NCBI RefSeq assembly: GCF_033568475.1
Contig: NC_133120.1
Location: 81,878,151 to 81,942,150 of the forward strand
From: Henckelia pumila
Lineage: Eukaryota; Streptophyta; Magnoliopsida; Lamiales; Gesneriaceae
Reading direction: 5' to 3'
Length of the DNA stretch: 64,000 bases
Part shown: in pieces, positions 1 through 10,571 of the stretch
Numbering within the stretch: the first letter of the stretch is position 1
How the letters are laid out: each line of letters opens with the position of its first letter
The notes under the pieces: generated by a model
Seen by the model: the letters and a program-made list of their open reading frames with translations, nothing else
Database searches by the model: none
What the model was told of the DNA's origin: nothing
Program-made: the position numbers and the translations under genes

Positions 1-133
1 TAATGTGTATTCGCTTCAAAAACTGTATACTGATCACTTTTACATAATGAAGATGCAATCAGTCGCAGTTTACATGATATAACTGAAATTCAGTAGATGA
101 CATGGACAAAAAATGTAGAAACAGGGTAACAAC

Positions 134-1767
134 TCAATCCTCTTTATTACTAGCTGCTCTCGCGCGATGTCTGAGCTCCGCTCGTTTCCATCTAACAATC
201 AAATGGCACATAGAAAACAATGTGTTCACCTGCAACCATAATTAAGACAAAATATCAGGCAAAACAACAATAGGAGTAAAAGGAATATGAACTAGATTTG
301 ACCAATCGGTTACCAAGATTAGGACTGCGATCACCAACAGCGGCCCCGACCAAAGTACAGAGAGAAAAAGTCCCTGCGGGTCAAAATAATTTTGCCCTGC
401 AAAACTTTTCCAATTTCCAGCTAGGAAATGATTAAGCCTCTCAGCGAGATAAACTCCTCCAACTGCAACAATGTAACTGCACTAAATAAATTGCTTCCGA
501 ATGTGCACATAAATGATGAAACATTCGACGTCCAAATACACATACAACACTATGTTTGCTGAGCATTGTCTTCAGCCTGCGGCTCATATTACATTGTTCT
601 GTTTGGACACACAAGTTAGGGCGTGGGGATTGATACACATGCAACACTATATTTATTAAACATCTTCTTCAGACTACAGCTCATATCTAGGGCGTGGAAC
701 CTCTATAGTTTCTGCATCTGCCACATTAGAGACTAATATCCTACATGGTTAATTTTAACAGTTGATGCAAGTTCCTTTTGATGGCAACGGGGCAAGATCA
801 CACCCTTTTTGGAATATTAAATCTTATGGGTTTTTAACAAAGGAAAAGGATTCAATGTGAAAGAATATTATTTTCAAGAGAAAAAGATTCAATGTGCAAG
901 AATATTATGATAAAGGAAAATACAGCCAGCTTACGTGCTAGAAGAAACAAACACATCTGAAAGTTGATGTTCTTCCTTGACAAGAAAGTTAGTAGCAGTA
1001 AGAACACATGGAAGGAAACGAGACAAATCAGCCAAGGTTCCTGGAGACAAGAAAGGATAGTCAGATATCAGACAGGCAGGATGTGCTCGTAAGGGTAAAA
1101 TATAAGAACAATTCATTAAGTTTTCATGATAACTCGAAATGTTCAAATCCTTTCCCAAATCAAATCCAGTTCTCCAAATCATACCCATCAATCCAAACTC
1201 AACCTAAGAGTTATTTTGGGTATTTGATCAAATTAAAGATCCTACTTCAGAAAACACAAAAAGTTTATAAGCCTTCGACGAGGCAGCAAGGGCATTGCCA
1301 GACTTTCACCAGCTGCAGCAAGTCAAATGTAGTCACCACAGAATTACGAACCAGTTATGGTATAAAAACCTAAAATAACCTAACACTAACAAAATGTTCA
1401 CTGAGACAAAGCATAAATAAAATTCGCAAAACCTCAATAAACAGATCTCCACAACAGCACCAAGATCATTAGTGCAAAGCAATTTGTCTTCTCAGATAAC
1501 CTATTTTATTAAAAAGGGCATTTCTTTCTTTCAAAACGATTATGTTTGAAGTGGCAACAGGCATGTCACTCAACTTGGCAAAAAAATAGTAGCTTTAATC
1601 AGACAAAGTTGTTATCTACGCAATACCTTCCAATTAATGGCATGAAAAAAGCCCATAAAATTTTCATACGCGGGCTTGAGTCCGGAGCGTAGCTCTGCGG
1701 TGAGCTTTTCCACCAGATCTGCCATTTGATCCATGTGCGCGTTTACGGCGGATTGTAGCTCCTCCAT
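134..1767 (-). CDS. TMEM18: TMEM18-like small membrane protein, four exons
   Basis: Four exons on the minus strand: 1627-1767, 935-1040, 314-462 and 134-229. All introns are GT-AG and the frame is kept to the stop at 134-136, giving 163 residues, the usual length of plant TMEM18. The start at 1767 opens with MEELQSAVNAHMDQMADLV, as I remember the plant family. Exon 1 ends in FFHAINWK and exon 2 continues EPWLICLVSFHVFLLLL, the conserved junction. Hydrophobic stretches lie at about residues 49-68, 76-92 and 110-140. The C-terminus is basic (RWKRAELRHRARA), which in animal TMEM18 is linked to nuclear-envelope location and DNA binding; the plant role is poorly known. The protein should sit in the nuclear envelope or ER membrane. 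Identity rests on recall of the family, and the exon model is read directly from the sequence. Confidence 0.9.
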
Positions 1768-2684
1768 TGTTCTTCGCTTCTCGCAACTTTTCTTGATTTC
1801 AGATTCACTTGAACTTGAACACCTCCTCTTCTACTATTTATGAGATTCCTCGCTTTTCTGGCACGTTTGAGAAAGTTCTTCCACCTTAAACGGTGACGTT
1901 TGATAGTGATTCACAAATTAGATTTAGGGCTCGGATATTGGGGGTTGGACAGTCGGTCAACTTTTCGTTTTCACAAGGGATTTTTCTTTTTCCTTCTATT
2001 TTATGTATAATAATAATAATTATCATAATTTAGTAAAAAATTGTTAATTAAAAAATTCAATACACAAGGGATTTTTCCTTCTATTTTATGAATAATAATA
2101 ATAATTTTCATAATTTAGTAAAAAAAATGTTAATTAAAACATTCAATACATAACCGACAATAAAAAAGACGATATATAACCGTGCTGAAAACTAGCTATC
2201 TTAGTTATAAAGTAGCTAAAATTTGATCAACGACTTGATTCTCTGATCGACTAATAAAAATATAAGAATCAAATACTTATATCAAAAATATTAATTTTAA
2301 TTACATATATTAATAGAGTGGATCTCTCTTAAAAGTTACATCCATGAGAACTCACAGAAAACTTTTTCTTTTTTTTTAAGCTGGATATTTTGTTATTGAA
2401 ATATCCGAATAAAATAATTTAACTAACTTTTCGTTTGACCATGATTTAGAAATATAATCTTCTCAATTTTTTTCTTTGTTTTGTTTTTGCATTTTCTTTG
2501 TATTTGAAGGTCATTTTGCAAATCTTTTTTGAAAGAAGGTCATAAATCAAAAAATTTGATTGAGCAAGGTCATTTTTCAAACTCACTCGTTATTAATGAT
2601 TAATAATTTGGTGTTTGATTTGCTCTATTAATACTACAATATATATACTGTTTAAAAAAAGTGTAAGATATAAAGGATATGCAT
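1768..2684. other. Intergenic spacer with an 85-90 bp tandem duplication
   Basis: AT-rich spacer upstream of the TMEM18 start and downstream of the GRAS gene. It contains a two-copy tandem duplication (about 1977-2067 and 2068-2153), each copy opening with gggattttt and carrying an (aat)n run followed by ttcataatttag or a close variant. No coding signal is seen. The first 150 bases next to TMEM18 are less AT-rich and probably hold its 5' leader. Confidence 0.6.
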
Positions 2685-2961
2685 CTAAATTCCCAACATA
2701 AAATTAAACTGATCATGATCCTGAAAATTAAATTTGAACGTAATTAAGAAGGCAAAAAAATAAAAATAAAAACAAAAGAATATATATATGTTAAAAGAAT
2801 ATTAATTTTCTATCATACACACTAAATTCCCAACATAAAATTAAACTGATCATGATCCTGAAAATTAAATTTGAACGTAAAGATTAAGAAGGCAAAAAAA
2901 TAAAAATAAAAACAAAAGAATATATATATGTTAAAAGAATATTAATTTTCTATCATACACA
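2685..2961. repeat. 137/140-bp tandem duplication at the GRAS gene 3' end
   Basis: Two head-to-tail copies, 2685-2821 and 2822-2961, start with ctaaattcccaacataaaat and end with tatcatacaca. They are nearly identical; the second has three extra bases (aag) after gaacgtaa. The second copy ends inside the last codons and stop of the minus-strand GRAS gene, so the first copy is a duplicate of its immediate 3' flank plus the stop region. This may duplicate 3' UTR or polyadenylation signals. Confidence 0.85.
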
Positions 2962-4368
2962 GCACCAAGAGGAGGCAGTGATGAGTATCCTTTCTTGCCA
3001 CCCTAAAGATATAGCTCTCCCTTCATCTCTTTCAAAAACTCTGAATCCACCATTTTCTCCATCATGAGTAGTGCAACATTGGCTTCTCATTTTCAGCAGC
3101 AATTTTGCCTGCATTATGGACACTGAACTTTGCTTGATCCCCGAGAAACCATGGCTCTCCATTCTCCACTTCCATGTCTCCATCTTCTCAAATCTTGTAC
3201 AGTTATTAATCTCACTCTCTAGTTTATGGTCATGATTTATCACACTCTTGATCTCTTTTCCGAGATGGTTCTTCTCGATCTTCAACCTCTCAGCACTGTC
3301 GAGGGGGAGGCAGTCGTCCAACGAGTCGAAAATGGCCGCGAAATAGTGCAGAGATTCGACGAATCTTGATAAGAAGTTGTGTGTGTTTCTGGTTCCTTCT
3401 TGTTCCACCAGCACGACCACGGAGGGACGTGTCGAATTCACGTATGTTAAGGTCTCCGAGATATCGGAGGAAGTGTTTAATGAGTTTAGATGAAATACTA
3501 AGTTGACTGCCACTGTCTCGTTCTTGATCTTTTTCTTGGTTTTGAAAAGCTCGATGGTGCTTGATGATCTTACCAAGCCATGGAACTCGAAAACTAAATT
3601 CCGGAAGCTTTTGGCGAAACTCACTAATCTTGATTCTGTTTCTTGAAGTTCCTCCAAGCTTCTGCCGAATCCGGTTATCTTGATCCATATTCTATTATTG
3701 TTGGAAGTTGCTTTTTCTGAGAGAGATTGAAGCAAAGAAGGCCATTGCAGTCCATACGATACGTCGAAATCTATGACATGCAAAGCTCTATTGTTTGTGT
3801 CTTCCTCTTTCTCGAAGGCTTCGAGAATGGCTTGATTTGCGGTAAAATGAGCAAATTGATAGAATGGTGACACCTTGTATAGTTCCGTGAATGCTGAGAA
3901 TTCTTCATCCGGAGTTGGAACCTTCATTATCATGTTGTAAAACGGCGATTTTCGCGTAAGGAGCCTTGCAACAAGTCCATCGGCAAAATAAGTAGCGACC
4001 CTTTGGATAGAATCTCCATTCAAGCACACATTCTGGTACAATTCCGTGAGGTTCTTCATAGCTGAGGCAACTTTTTTTTCGTTTATCGAAGTGGCGGATA
4101 TGAGCAGCAAGTGGATCAAATGAAGCCCTTTTCCATCTTCATGATGAGACAAGGGACCTTTCATGTGATCATTAATCTTCATCATTTGTTCCCTCAACTG
4201 AAGGAGTGACAATATTTTACCTTCTTCACAGATTTCATGATCACCCGAATCCGAGGCGAACCCGAGTTCCTTTCTCTTCCTTTTCCTCTTCCTCTCACAA
4301 CCTAACTTATAATCCGTAACAACAGCTAGCCCAAGACTCAAAAACTCCTCATGATCCACACCCTCCAT
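2953..4368 (-). CDS. GRAS-family transcription regulator (SCARECROW-like)
   Basis: Intronless gene of 471 residues. I start at the ATG at 4368 (MEGVDHEEFLSLGLAV), because an in-frame ATG further upstream at 4497 would add a hydrophobic, TATA-derived leader. A basic run (ERKRKRKRKELG, residues about 24-35) looks like a nuclear localisation signal. The GRAS domain fills the rest: leucine-rich region, VHIID-type motif LHVIDFDVSYGLQWPSLL near residue 195, second leucine-rich region, PFYRE-like stretch (SLHYFAAIFDSLDDCLP) and the SAW end GWQERILITASSWCCV. GRAS proteins are nuclear transcription regulators in development and signalling. From memory the closest Arabidopsis type is SCL26 (At4g08250); RAD1/NSP2-like arbuscular-mycorrhiza GRAS proteins are alternatives. 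The family call is firm, the subfamily is not. A minus-strand TATA element lies about 65-75 bases upstream. Confidence 0.9.
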   Translation of the reverse strand: MEGVDHEEFLSLGLAVVTDYKLGCERKRKRKRKELGFASDSGDHEICEEGKILSLLQLREQMMKINDHMKGPLSHHEDGKGLHLIHLLLISATSINEKKVASAMKNLTELYQNVCLNGDSIQRVATYFADGLVARLLTRKSPFYNMIMKVPTPDEEFSAFTELYKVSPFYQFAHFTANQAILEAFEKEEDTNNRALHVIDFDVSYGLQWPSLLQSLSEKATSNNNRIWIKITGFGRSLEELQETESRLVSFAKSFRNLVFEFHGLVRSSSTIELFKTKKKIKNETVAVNLVFHLNSLNTSSDISETLTYVNSTRPSVVVLVEQEGTRNTHNFLSRFVESLHYFAAIFDSLDDCLPLDSAERLKIEKNHLGKEIKSVINHDHKLESEINNCTRFEKMETWKWRMESHGFSGIKQSSVSIMQAKLLLKMRSQCCTTHDGENGGFRVFERDEGRAISLGWQERILITASSWCCV

Positions 4369-4432
4369 CTTTAACACCAGATGGAGAAATTTGTGATGTG
4401 TGAAAATGTTGGGAAGTGGTGAAATGGACGGA

Positions 4433-4443
4433 TTTATATATAA
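4433..4443 (-). promoter_or_regulatory. Putative TATA box of the GRAS gene
   Basis: On the minus strand the sequence reads TATATATAAAT, about 65-75 bases upstream of the chosen ATG at 4368. The spacing leaves room for a short 5' leader and supports the downstream start. Inference from sequence only; the region is AT-rich, so chance matches are possible. Confidence 0.45.
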
Positions 4444-6404
4444 CCAAGGGATATATATATAGGTCTCCCTTTCAGGAAACAAAAGGAATAAGAACAAAAA
4501 CTAGGTAGGAAAAATAAGGTATCATGAATTCCAAGAAAACAAAGGGATAAATCTTGGAATTTCTTCGGATTTTATGCGTAAAAACAATCGACGACGAACT
4601 CAGATAACAATAAGGGAATCTTTTGTTATCGAAAGTCAGTGTCGAGAGTCGAGAATCTGTTAGAATTTTTGTTTGTTTGAATACTACGAATAAGGATATT
4701 GGGTTTTTGGGCAGTTCGGAGGGGTCAAGAAATGCCATATTATGTGTGGACAAAATACAGCAAGCAAATTTTAAGCATCTTCGAGGAGATATCACAGGGC
4801 AGGGTACAAAAGCATGGTTTTTTATGCATTAAATGGAAAAAAATAACAATTGAAAAGATACAAATCTAACATCATACTATATAATAATATAAAAATGTAA
4901 ATTCGAATTTAAATAAAGTTTTAATTTGGGGAATAATCGTCACCCAAGTGGCTACTCCCTGATTCCAGCATATTATATTCTTTTGAGTGAATAAATTATG
5001 ATGCATGGCAGCTAGTGGTTGGTTGTAAAACGCGTGAGAACTTTTAAGAAGAGATATCAATGATGCTTTGAATCTACAGTGTCCGTTTTTTTTTGACATT
5101 TTATCTAGTTGACAAATTGGTTTAAAAAACGAAAAGAATCGTCGTCATGTTATATCGTTTGCGTTATGGTTTTAGTTTACTAATTTGTAATTATTTTTTC
5201 AATATTAGTTTTTTTTTAGAAGATCAATATTAGTTTTTTGAATAGAGTGTTGGTTTGATATTATATATGTCAGCGTTTTTTGATAGAGTATTGGTGGGAT
5301 ATTATATATGTTAGCGATGTTCTCGTTATCAAGTCATTATTTTCAAATATCACATTAATATTTCGATGATGAAGGATAAAACTGAAAAAAAAAAATTAAT
5401 AAACTAAAACCACAAAAGTAAAAATAAAAAATATTCGAAGTACACCGACAGAAACATAATTTTCCCAAAACAAAAGTAAATATCTTTGGTAATCATCTTA
5501 AATTACGAAAGTTTAAAACTACTATTGAAAATGGAGCGGATGATTCGATTAGTTATTTAAAATAGCAAATTAGTTCTAAAGTTTAAAATGTCGGAATGTT
5601 ATCTCTATCCTAATTATATAGATTATTTTTGTTTTTGTTTGTAAGGCAAACATTCATATTATTTAGCAATTAATATTCTTTTATCATTTCCTTAAATCTT
5701 AAAACCAATGTGTAACACATTGTATATAAAATATATTTTTTTCAATATACCTCTTTTATTTTGGGGTCTCGTAATTAAAGAATTAAGCATTGGAATTTAT
5801 TTGGAAAGAATAAGAAAGATAACCCCGCATCTATATAAATAGAATGATGCTATATCTCAATTTTTTTTAAAAATAAATTATTTTTTTTCAAACTACAATT
5901 GCTTGTCTTGCTCAAAAAAACTTTTAATGAAAAAATATTTTTTTTTTATTATTTATTATGCATTTTTAAGAATGTCAAAAACTTTTTTTTCGATCAACGT
6001 TAATTGATTTGAATTATTGGTAAAAAGTCGAATTTATTTTTTTTTATAAATTTTTTATATATATCGTTATATGCAATCACTAATGAATCACAATATCTCT
6101 CGTTGAATATTATTAAAATATTAAAATTTAATGTTTTCAAAAACTCAACTTGATTGGACAAGTACATAAAAAAAAAGTTTAAGGGAAAAATATTAAAATA
6201 AAATCATAAATATTATTGAAAAGTTGAAATTTTTTGACATATAATTAAAACTCTTAGCATGAATCTTGTAAAAATATACAATAAATAATAAAAGGATTAC
6301 AAAAAAATTTTTATTAAAGTTTTTTTTATTTGAAAAGAAACAAATTTTAAAAGAGTTTTGGGATAATTTCCTAATATAATAGAGCATGTAACATTCTATA
6401 TAAT
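4444..6404. other. Gene-free AT-rich spacer
   Basis: No open frame resembles a known protein. The DNA is AT-rich with many poly-T and poly-A runs and a small imperfect local duplication near 5243-5316 (gatattatatatgt repeated). I see no transposon ends that can be delimited. Confidence 0.5.
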
Positions 6405-6972
6405 TAGGGATGACAATTTTCTTCGAATCCGATACCCGACCGGAATGAAGGAGGGTATGAAGGTATTTTTAGGATCTGATTAAATAAATGAGTAATTAGA
6501 TATGAGGATAGAGGCGGATGTAGTGACATCCTATTACCCGATAATATATATATATATATGTGTGTGTGTGTTTATTTATATTAAAGAAATGTTAATGTTA
6601 ATTTGTTTTTTTTTTAATTATGGTAGTTAGATGGAACACGAAAAATTATTAATATAAAGCAATGTTATTTGTAGGACAATGATATTTCAGATAAATTATT
6701 TATAATATTTTGTTATTTCTTATATGATTTTTACTATGCTAATTTTTGTTTATCTTTCATCCTTTTCTTATTGTTCTCCCAAAAATTTGGTAGAAAAACA
6801 TAGTTTTATCAAAATAATTCAAATTTAGAAAAATAAAATTGTATAGGGTGAATAATGAGGATGAATAAGGTATGGATATTCAGTCATCCGATACGTATCG
6901 AGATAAGAATGAAAGTTAAATACCTGATGGAGACATGATATCCTACCCGAAGCTGACTCATTGTCATTCCTA
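6405..6972. mobile_element. Non-autonomous hAT-like element (568 bp)
   Basis: Terminal inverted repeats TAGGGATGACAAT (6405-6417) and ATTGTCATTCCTA (6960-6972) match in 12 of 13 positions. They are flanked by a probable 8-bp target duplication, TATATAAT on the left (6397-6404) and TATGTAAC on the right (6973-6980), matching in six of eight. An 8-bp duplication and TAGGG-type ends are typical of hAT elements. The interior is non-coding and holds a (ta)n(tg)n microsatellite near 6543-6570. The decayed duplication suggests an old insertion. Confidence 0.7.
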
Positions 6973-6980
6973 TATGTAAC

Positions 6981-8461
6981 ACTCTATATACATTTTATCC
7001 TTATTAATATTAATACTCGTTAAATAAGGATATATAAAATCGAAGAGTTATTTGTATATATAATTGAAATTGCCAAAAAAAAATATTAATCTATGTAAAA
7101 AATATAATTGAGATGGAGATAATATACATAATTTGTTAATGTAACCAACGAGTTTAGTTCAACTTAACTTAAGGGTATTACCCTAATAGAAGATATAACA
7201 ACTCATGATTTGTCATGTCAATTATATAATATTAATTATACATATGTGTTAAAATATGAACACTTGGATGAATGATTTGAGTATTACTAGTGGAATCTCA
7301 TTAACCCAAACAACATACGAAAAGTCGAAAACATTAAATTAAATTAAAGTATTGAAAGAATAAATATGAAAATGAATCGACATGCAAATTGATGCGAATA
7401 AAGTCCGTCGTTTTCATTTTCTAGGAAAACGAATCAACGCCGTTTGGAATTGGTGACTCAACTTTTCTGCTCGGAATTTTTGTATAAATATGAGGTGCAC
7501 CGCATGATTCTAGATGCAACATTATACCTAATTCATGATTTATTAATAATATATAATTATTTTTATGTCAAAATATTATTTTTTTTATTGAAAATATGGA
7601 TCAAGTTGATTTGTCTTATCGAGTTAATCATAGGTTGTTAGATCTTCTATTAAGATACTACCCTTAAGATAGGTTAAATTAAACCCTTACGGTCATGGAT
7701 CATGACCGTCTCATAAAATAACTAGTCATAAAAACTCTAAAAAAACTGTGTCACACATCATTTTTGTGAAACAATATCTTATCTGATCCAAAAAAAAATG
7801 TATTACTTAAATTAATTGAAGTGAAGAACATAAAAAATTTAGTATAAAAAAATGATAAAAGAAATGAAATCGATGGTTTCATCGTTGGAACATCAACAAG
7901 TAGTTCGATGTTTTCATGGGAAAACCAATCATCTGAACTCTTCTTGTTCATTAACCAATCTTAATTTCTGCGAAATTGGATATCTTTTTAATACAATAAT
8001 CGTAAACTTTTGGCCTATTCCATTTGTCACTTTTGCACACAGGTCTAAAAGTTGGTTGAATAAAATTTTGCTATGTTAATTTGTGCATCGAAAACGCTGT
8101 TTGAATGAATCAACCTGGTTATTTATTATAACATTTTATCGTTCATTATTTAAAAAATATTTAAGCCACAAAATAGACCAGCATCTCTGGAATTCACAGA
8201 TTATAATGTTTTCAACTCCCTTTTATTTTTCAAAAGCTAATTTAATATCGTAAAATATATTAAATCACAATTTTGAATCTTCCAACTCGTCAAGATTTTG
8301 TCACATATAAGATAAAAATATATTTTAAAGAATAATATATAACATTTTTGTATTACGTCGATTAATGGATATATATACATATATTTGTTCTATCCCATCT
8401 ATTTTGTTAGGAAAATACTAAAAAGGTAAAATAAATATCGTGTACAATAATATTTACAATA
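6981..8461. other. Gene-free AT-rich spacer
   Basis: No protein-like open frame, RNA gene or element with clear ends was seen. Short open frames near 7444 and 7852 have compositions expected of AT-rich non-coding DNA. Confidence 0.5.
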
Positions 8462-8469
8462 ATAATATC

Positions 8470-8542
8470 CAGCGACGGTCCTAAAAAAAACGAGGTCCTG
8501 GGCAAATTTTAAACTATGAGCCCTTTCGTATTAATTTGAAAA

Positions 8543-8577
<35 letters not shown>

Positions 8578-9410
8578 GAATAACATAATTAAAATAAACC
8601 AAAATACATAAATCAATAAATTACACAAATAAAAGAAGGTTTACATAATTCTTTCAAATAATTTAATCAACAAAAACTATTATTTAAAATTATCTCTTCT
8701 TATGTTTTTTGAAACAAAATCATCAATTATGTCGTCATAAGATATATCTTTCAATATGTTTTTTTTAATGCAGAGGATCGCCAAATCATTCAGTTCTTCT
8801 TGACTCATTGTGGTTCTCAAATAAGATTTCAATAATTTTAACTTGGAAAAACTTTTCTCAACTGATGCTATAGTCACAGGAATAGTCAATAAAATTTGAT
8901 ACGCAACCACGATCAAAGGAAAAATATTCATTTTCAGAGCTGTAATCCTCGAATTTTTAGAATCTATGTGAAATTACAACAATATTAACATCTTACCTTA
9001 AACCAAAATAATGTGAACAAAAACATTAAATCAAAATAAGATTAAACAATATATCAAAATTCGAAAATAAAATAACATTGAACAAGAGTCTTGTAATTCA
9101 TACATTGGATCGTTTTGTTGAATGTGTTTGTATATTTTCGTAAATTTTGTACTTCTCTATTTTTTGAACTTTTAAATTATTGATAGTCAATTTACGTAAT
9201 CGCATGCAGCCACAAACTAACAAAAGTGCAAAGTATTATCAAAACTTTCAAAATTAAAAACTCAAATCTTTTTTTTTATGTGGATGAATTTTGTGTGAGA
9301 GCATAATATATAATATTTATATATAAATAAATATATATATAATAATTTTAAAAAAAAATTTGGGGCCCCACCTCGCGTGCCCTGGCTGCCCAGGGCCAGG
9401 GCCGCCCCTG
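8470..9410 (-). mobile_element. hAT element deletion derivative with transposase tail
   Basis: The ends are CAGCGACGGTCCT (from 8470) and AGGGCCGCCCCTG (to 9410), imperfect inverted copies of the common hAT terminus CAGGGGCGGxCCT. A perfect 8-bp target duplication, ATAATATC, flanks it at 8462-8469 and 9411-9418. The 941-bp body keeps only the 3' end of a transposase on the minus strand, an (at)n run near 8548-8577 and AT-rich filler. Element orientation follows the transposase remnant. It cannot move by itself but may be mobilised in trans. Confidence 0.88.
8680..8931 (-). pseudogene. hAT transposase C-terminal dimerisation fragment
   Basis: An 83-residue frame reads LLTIPVTIASVEKSFSKLK and then LRTTMSQEELNDLAILCI. 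This is the hAT C-terminal dimerisation motif as found in plant zinc-finger MYM-type/TTF-type transposases. The DDE-like catalytic part and the zinc finger are absent, so it is a remnant, not a gene. It lies inside the delimited hAT element 8470-9410, which explains its presence. Confidence 0.85.
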
Positions 9411-9418
9411 ATAATATC

Positions 9419-9951
9419 GTGAGATTATGTTATTTTATCGCGAGATTTTGTATTTAATGTGTCGTGATATTTTGATAAATTGAATTCTTGTATTGAATTT
9501 TTTTGTGTTGTAAGATTTGGTGTGAAAATTTCGTTGTACCTGTAGCATTATTCATCACTCATTTTATTAAGGCTGAAAAATGGATAATAACTGTTTTTTG
9601 TCTGGTGATATGACGAATTTAAAATTTTAAATATCATCCATCTTTTTTTATTCAAACAACTTGGATAGCAAGTTTATTTCAAATTTGAAAAGAAAAACTG
9701 TTTTTCTCCGAAAAAATTCGTCAACCACAGTTCCTCGTCCAAATACTTTGATTTTTTAGGGTTGTAGAAAAGGCAAAGGAAGATGAAGGCTGAAGATCTA
9801 GAGGAGCAATCAGAAATAATCAAAAGTACATAAAAAAATCCAATAAAATGCCTAAAAAACGGAAGGAAAAGGTAAAATTTTTACTTTACTTTACTTGCTT
9901 TCTATCTTGATCCATTTCTCGCTAATTCAAAGTCGGTACATTACTAACAAC
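9419..9951. other. Gene-free spacer between two transposon remnants
   Basis: AT-rich DNA. A short open stretch near 9783 (MKAEDLEEQSEI, then stop) has no recognisable homology and no supporting splice or neighbouring exon, so I do not call it. Confidence 0.45.
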
Positions 9952-10571
9952 CAATATTTTTATAATCGAACAAATGATCGAATCGGTCTACCTTGAAAAA
10001 ACGATCCAATCGATTGAACAGTTTTAACCGGACGGTCGGATCGAAAAATCATTTATATAATATAATATAATTAATAATATATTTTAAATTTTAAAAACCT
10101 GCAAGATGTATATAAATAGACAAAAAAAATATATTTATCCTAGTTTGAAAAATATATAACGATATAAATATATACAAAATATTAATTATAGTTATATATA
10201 TTTTTAAAAATTAATTAATTAATTAAAAAAATCTAATAATACTAAAATAATATTTTTAACGATGTACAAATTTCAAATAATCATTTATATATATAAAATA
10301 AAATATTAAATTGAGGTTTTAAATTTTTTTTAAAAAACGAATCCTTCAAAAAAAAATAAAAAATCTAAAACCTTAATTTTTTTTAAAAAACTAATCCTTT
10401 AAAAAATAAAAAAATTGAAATACCGGTTGAATTGGTTCTTGGCCGGTTCTTGATCGGTTCGATCGGTTCAACCGTTAAAACGGTTTTTGGAAGTATTTCG
10501 AACCAGACCAGTGATCAGTTTTTGGTCAAACCAGTCGAACCGATCGATGCGGTCCGGTTTTGAAAACATTG
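9952..10571. mobile_element. hAT-like MITE, 620 bp
   Basis: The left end is CAATATTTTTATAATCG; the right end reads in reverse complement as CAATGTTTTCAAAACCG, giving degenerate terminal inverted repeats. Inside each end is a run rich in GGTCCGGTTTTG/AACCGGACGG-type motifs. The probable 8-bp target duplications CTAACAAC (9944-9951) and CTTACAAC (10572-10579) differ at one position. The interior is AT-rich and non-coding. Superfamily assignment rests on the 8-bp duplication. Confidence 0.6.

Noticed and set aside
1008-1373. 121-codon plus-strand open frame
   Set aside because: It overlaps TMEM18 exon 2 and its intron on the opposite strand and has no recognisable domain; the spliced minus-strand gene explains the region.
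3290-3688. 132-codon minus-strand frame inside the GRAS gene
   Set aside because: Shadow of the GRAS reading frame; no independent protein features.
9783-9830. Possible first exon starting MKAEDLEEQSEI
   Set aside because: Stops after 16 codons, no donor site that yields a continuing frame, no matching downstream exon.
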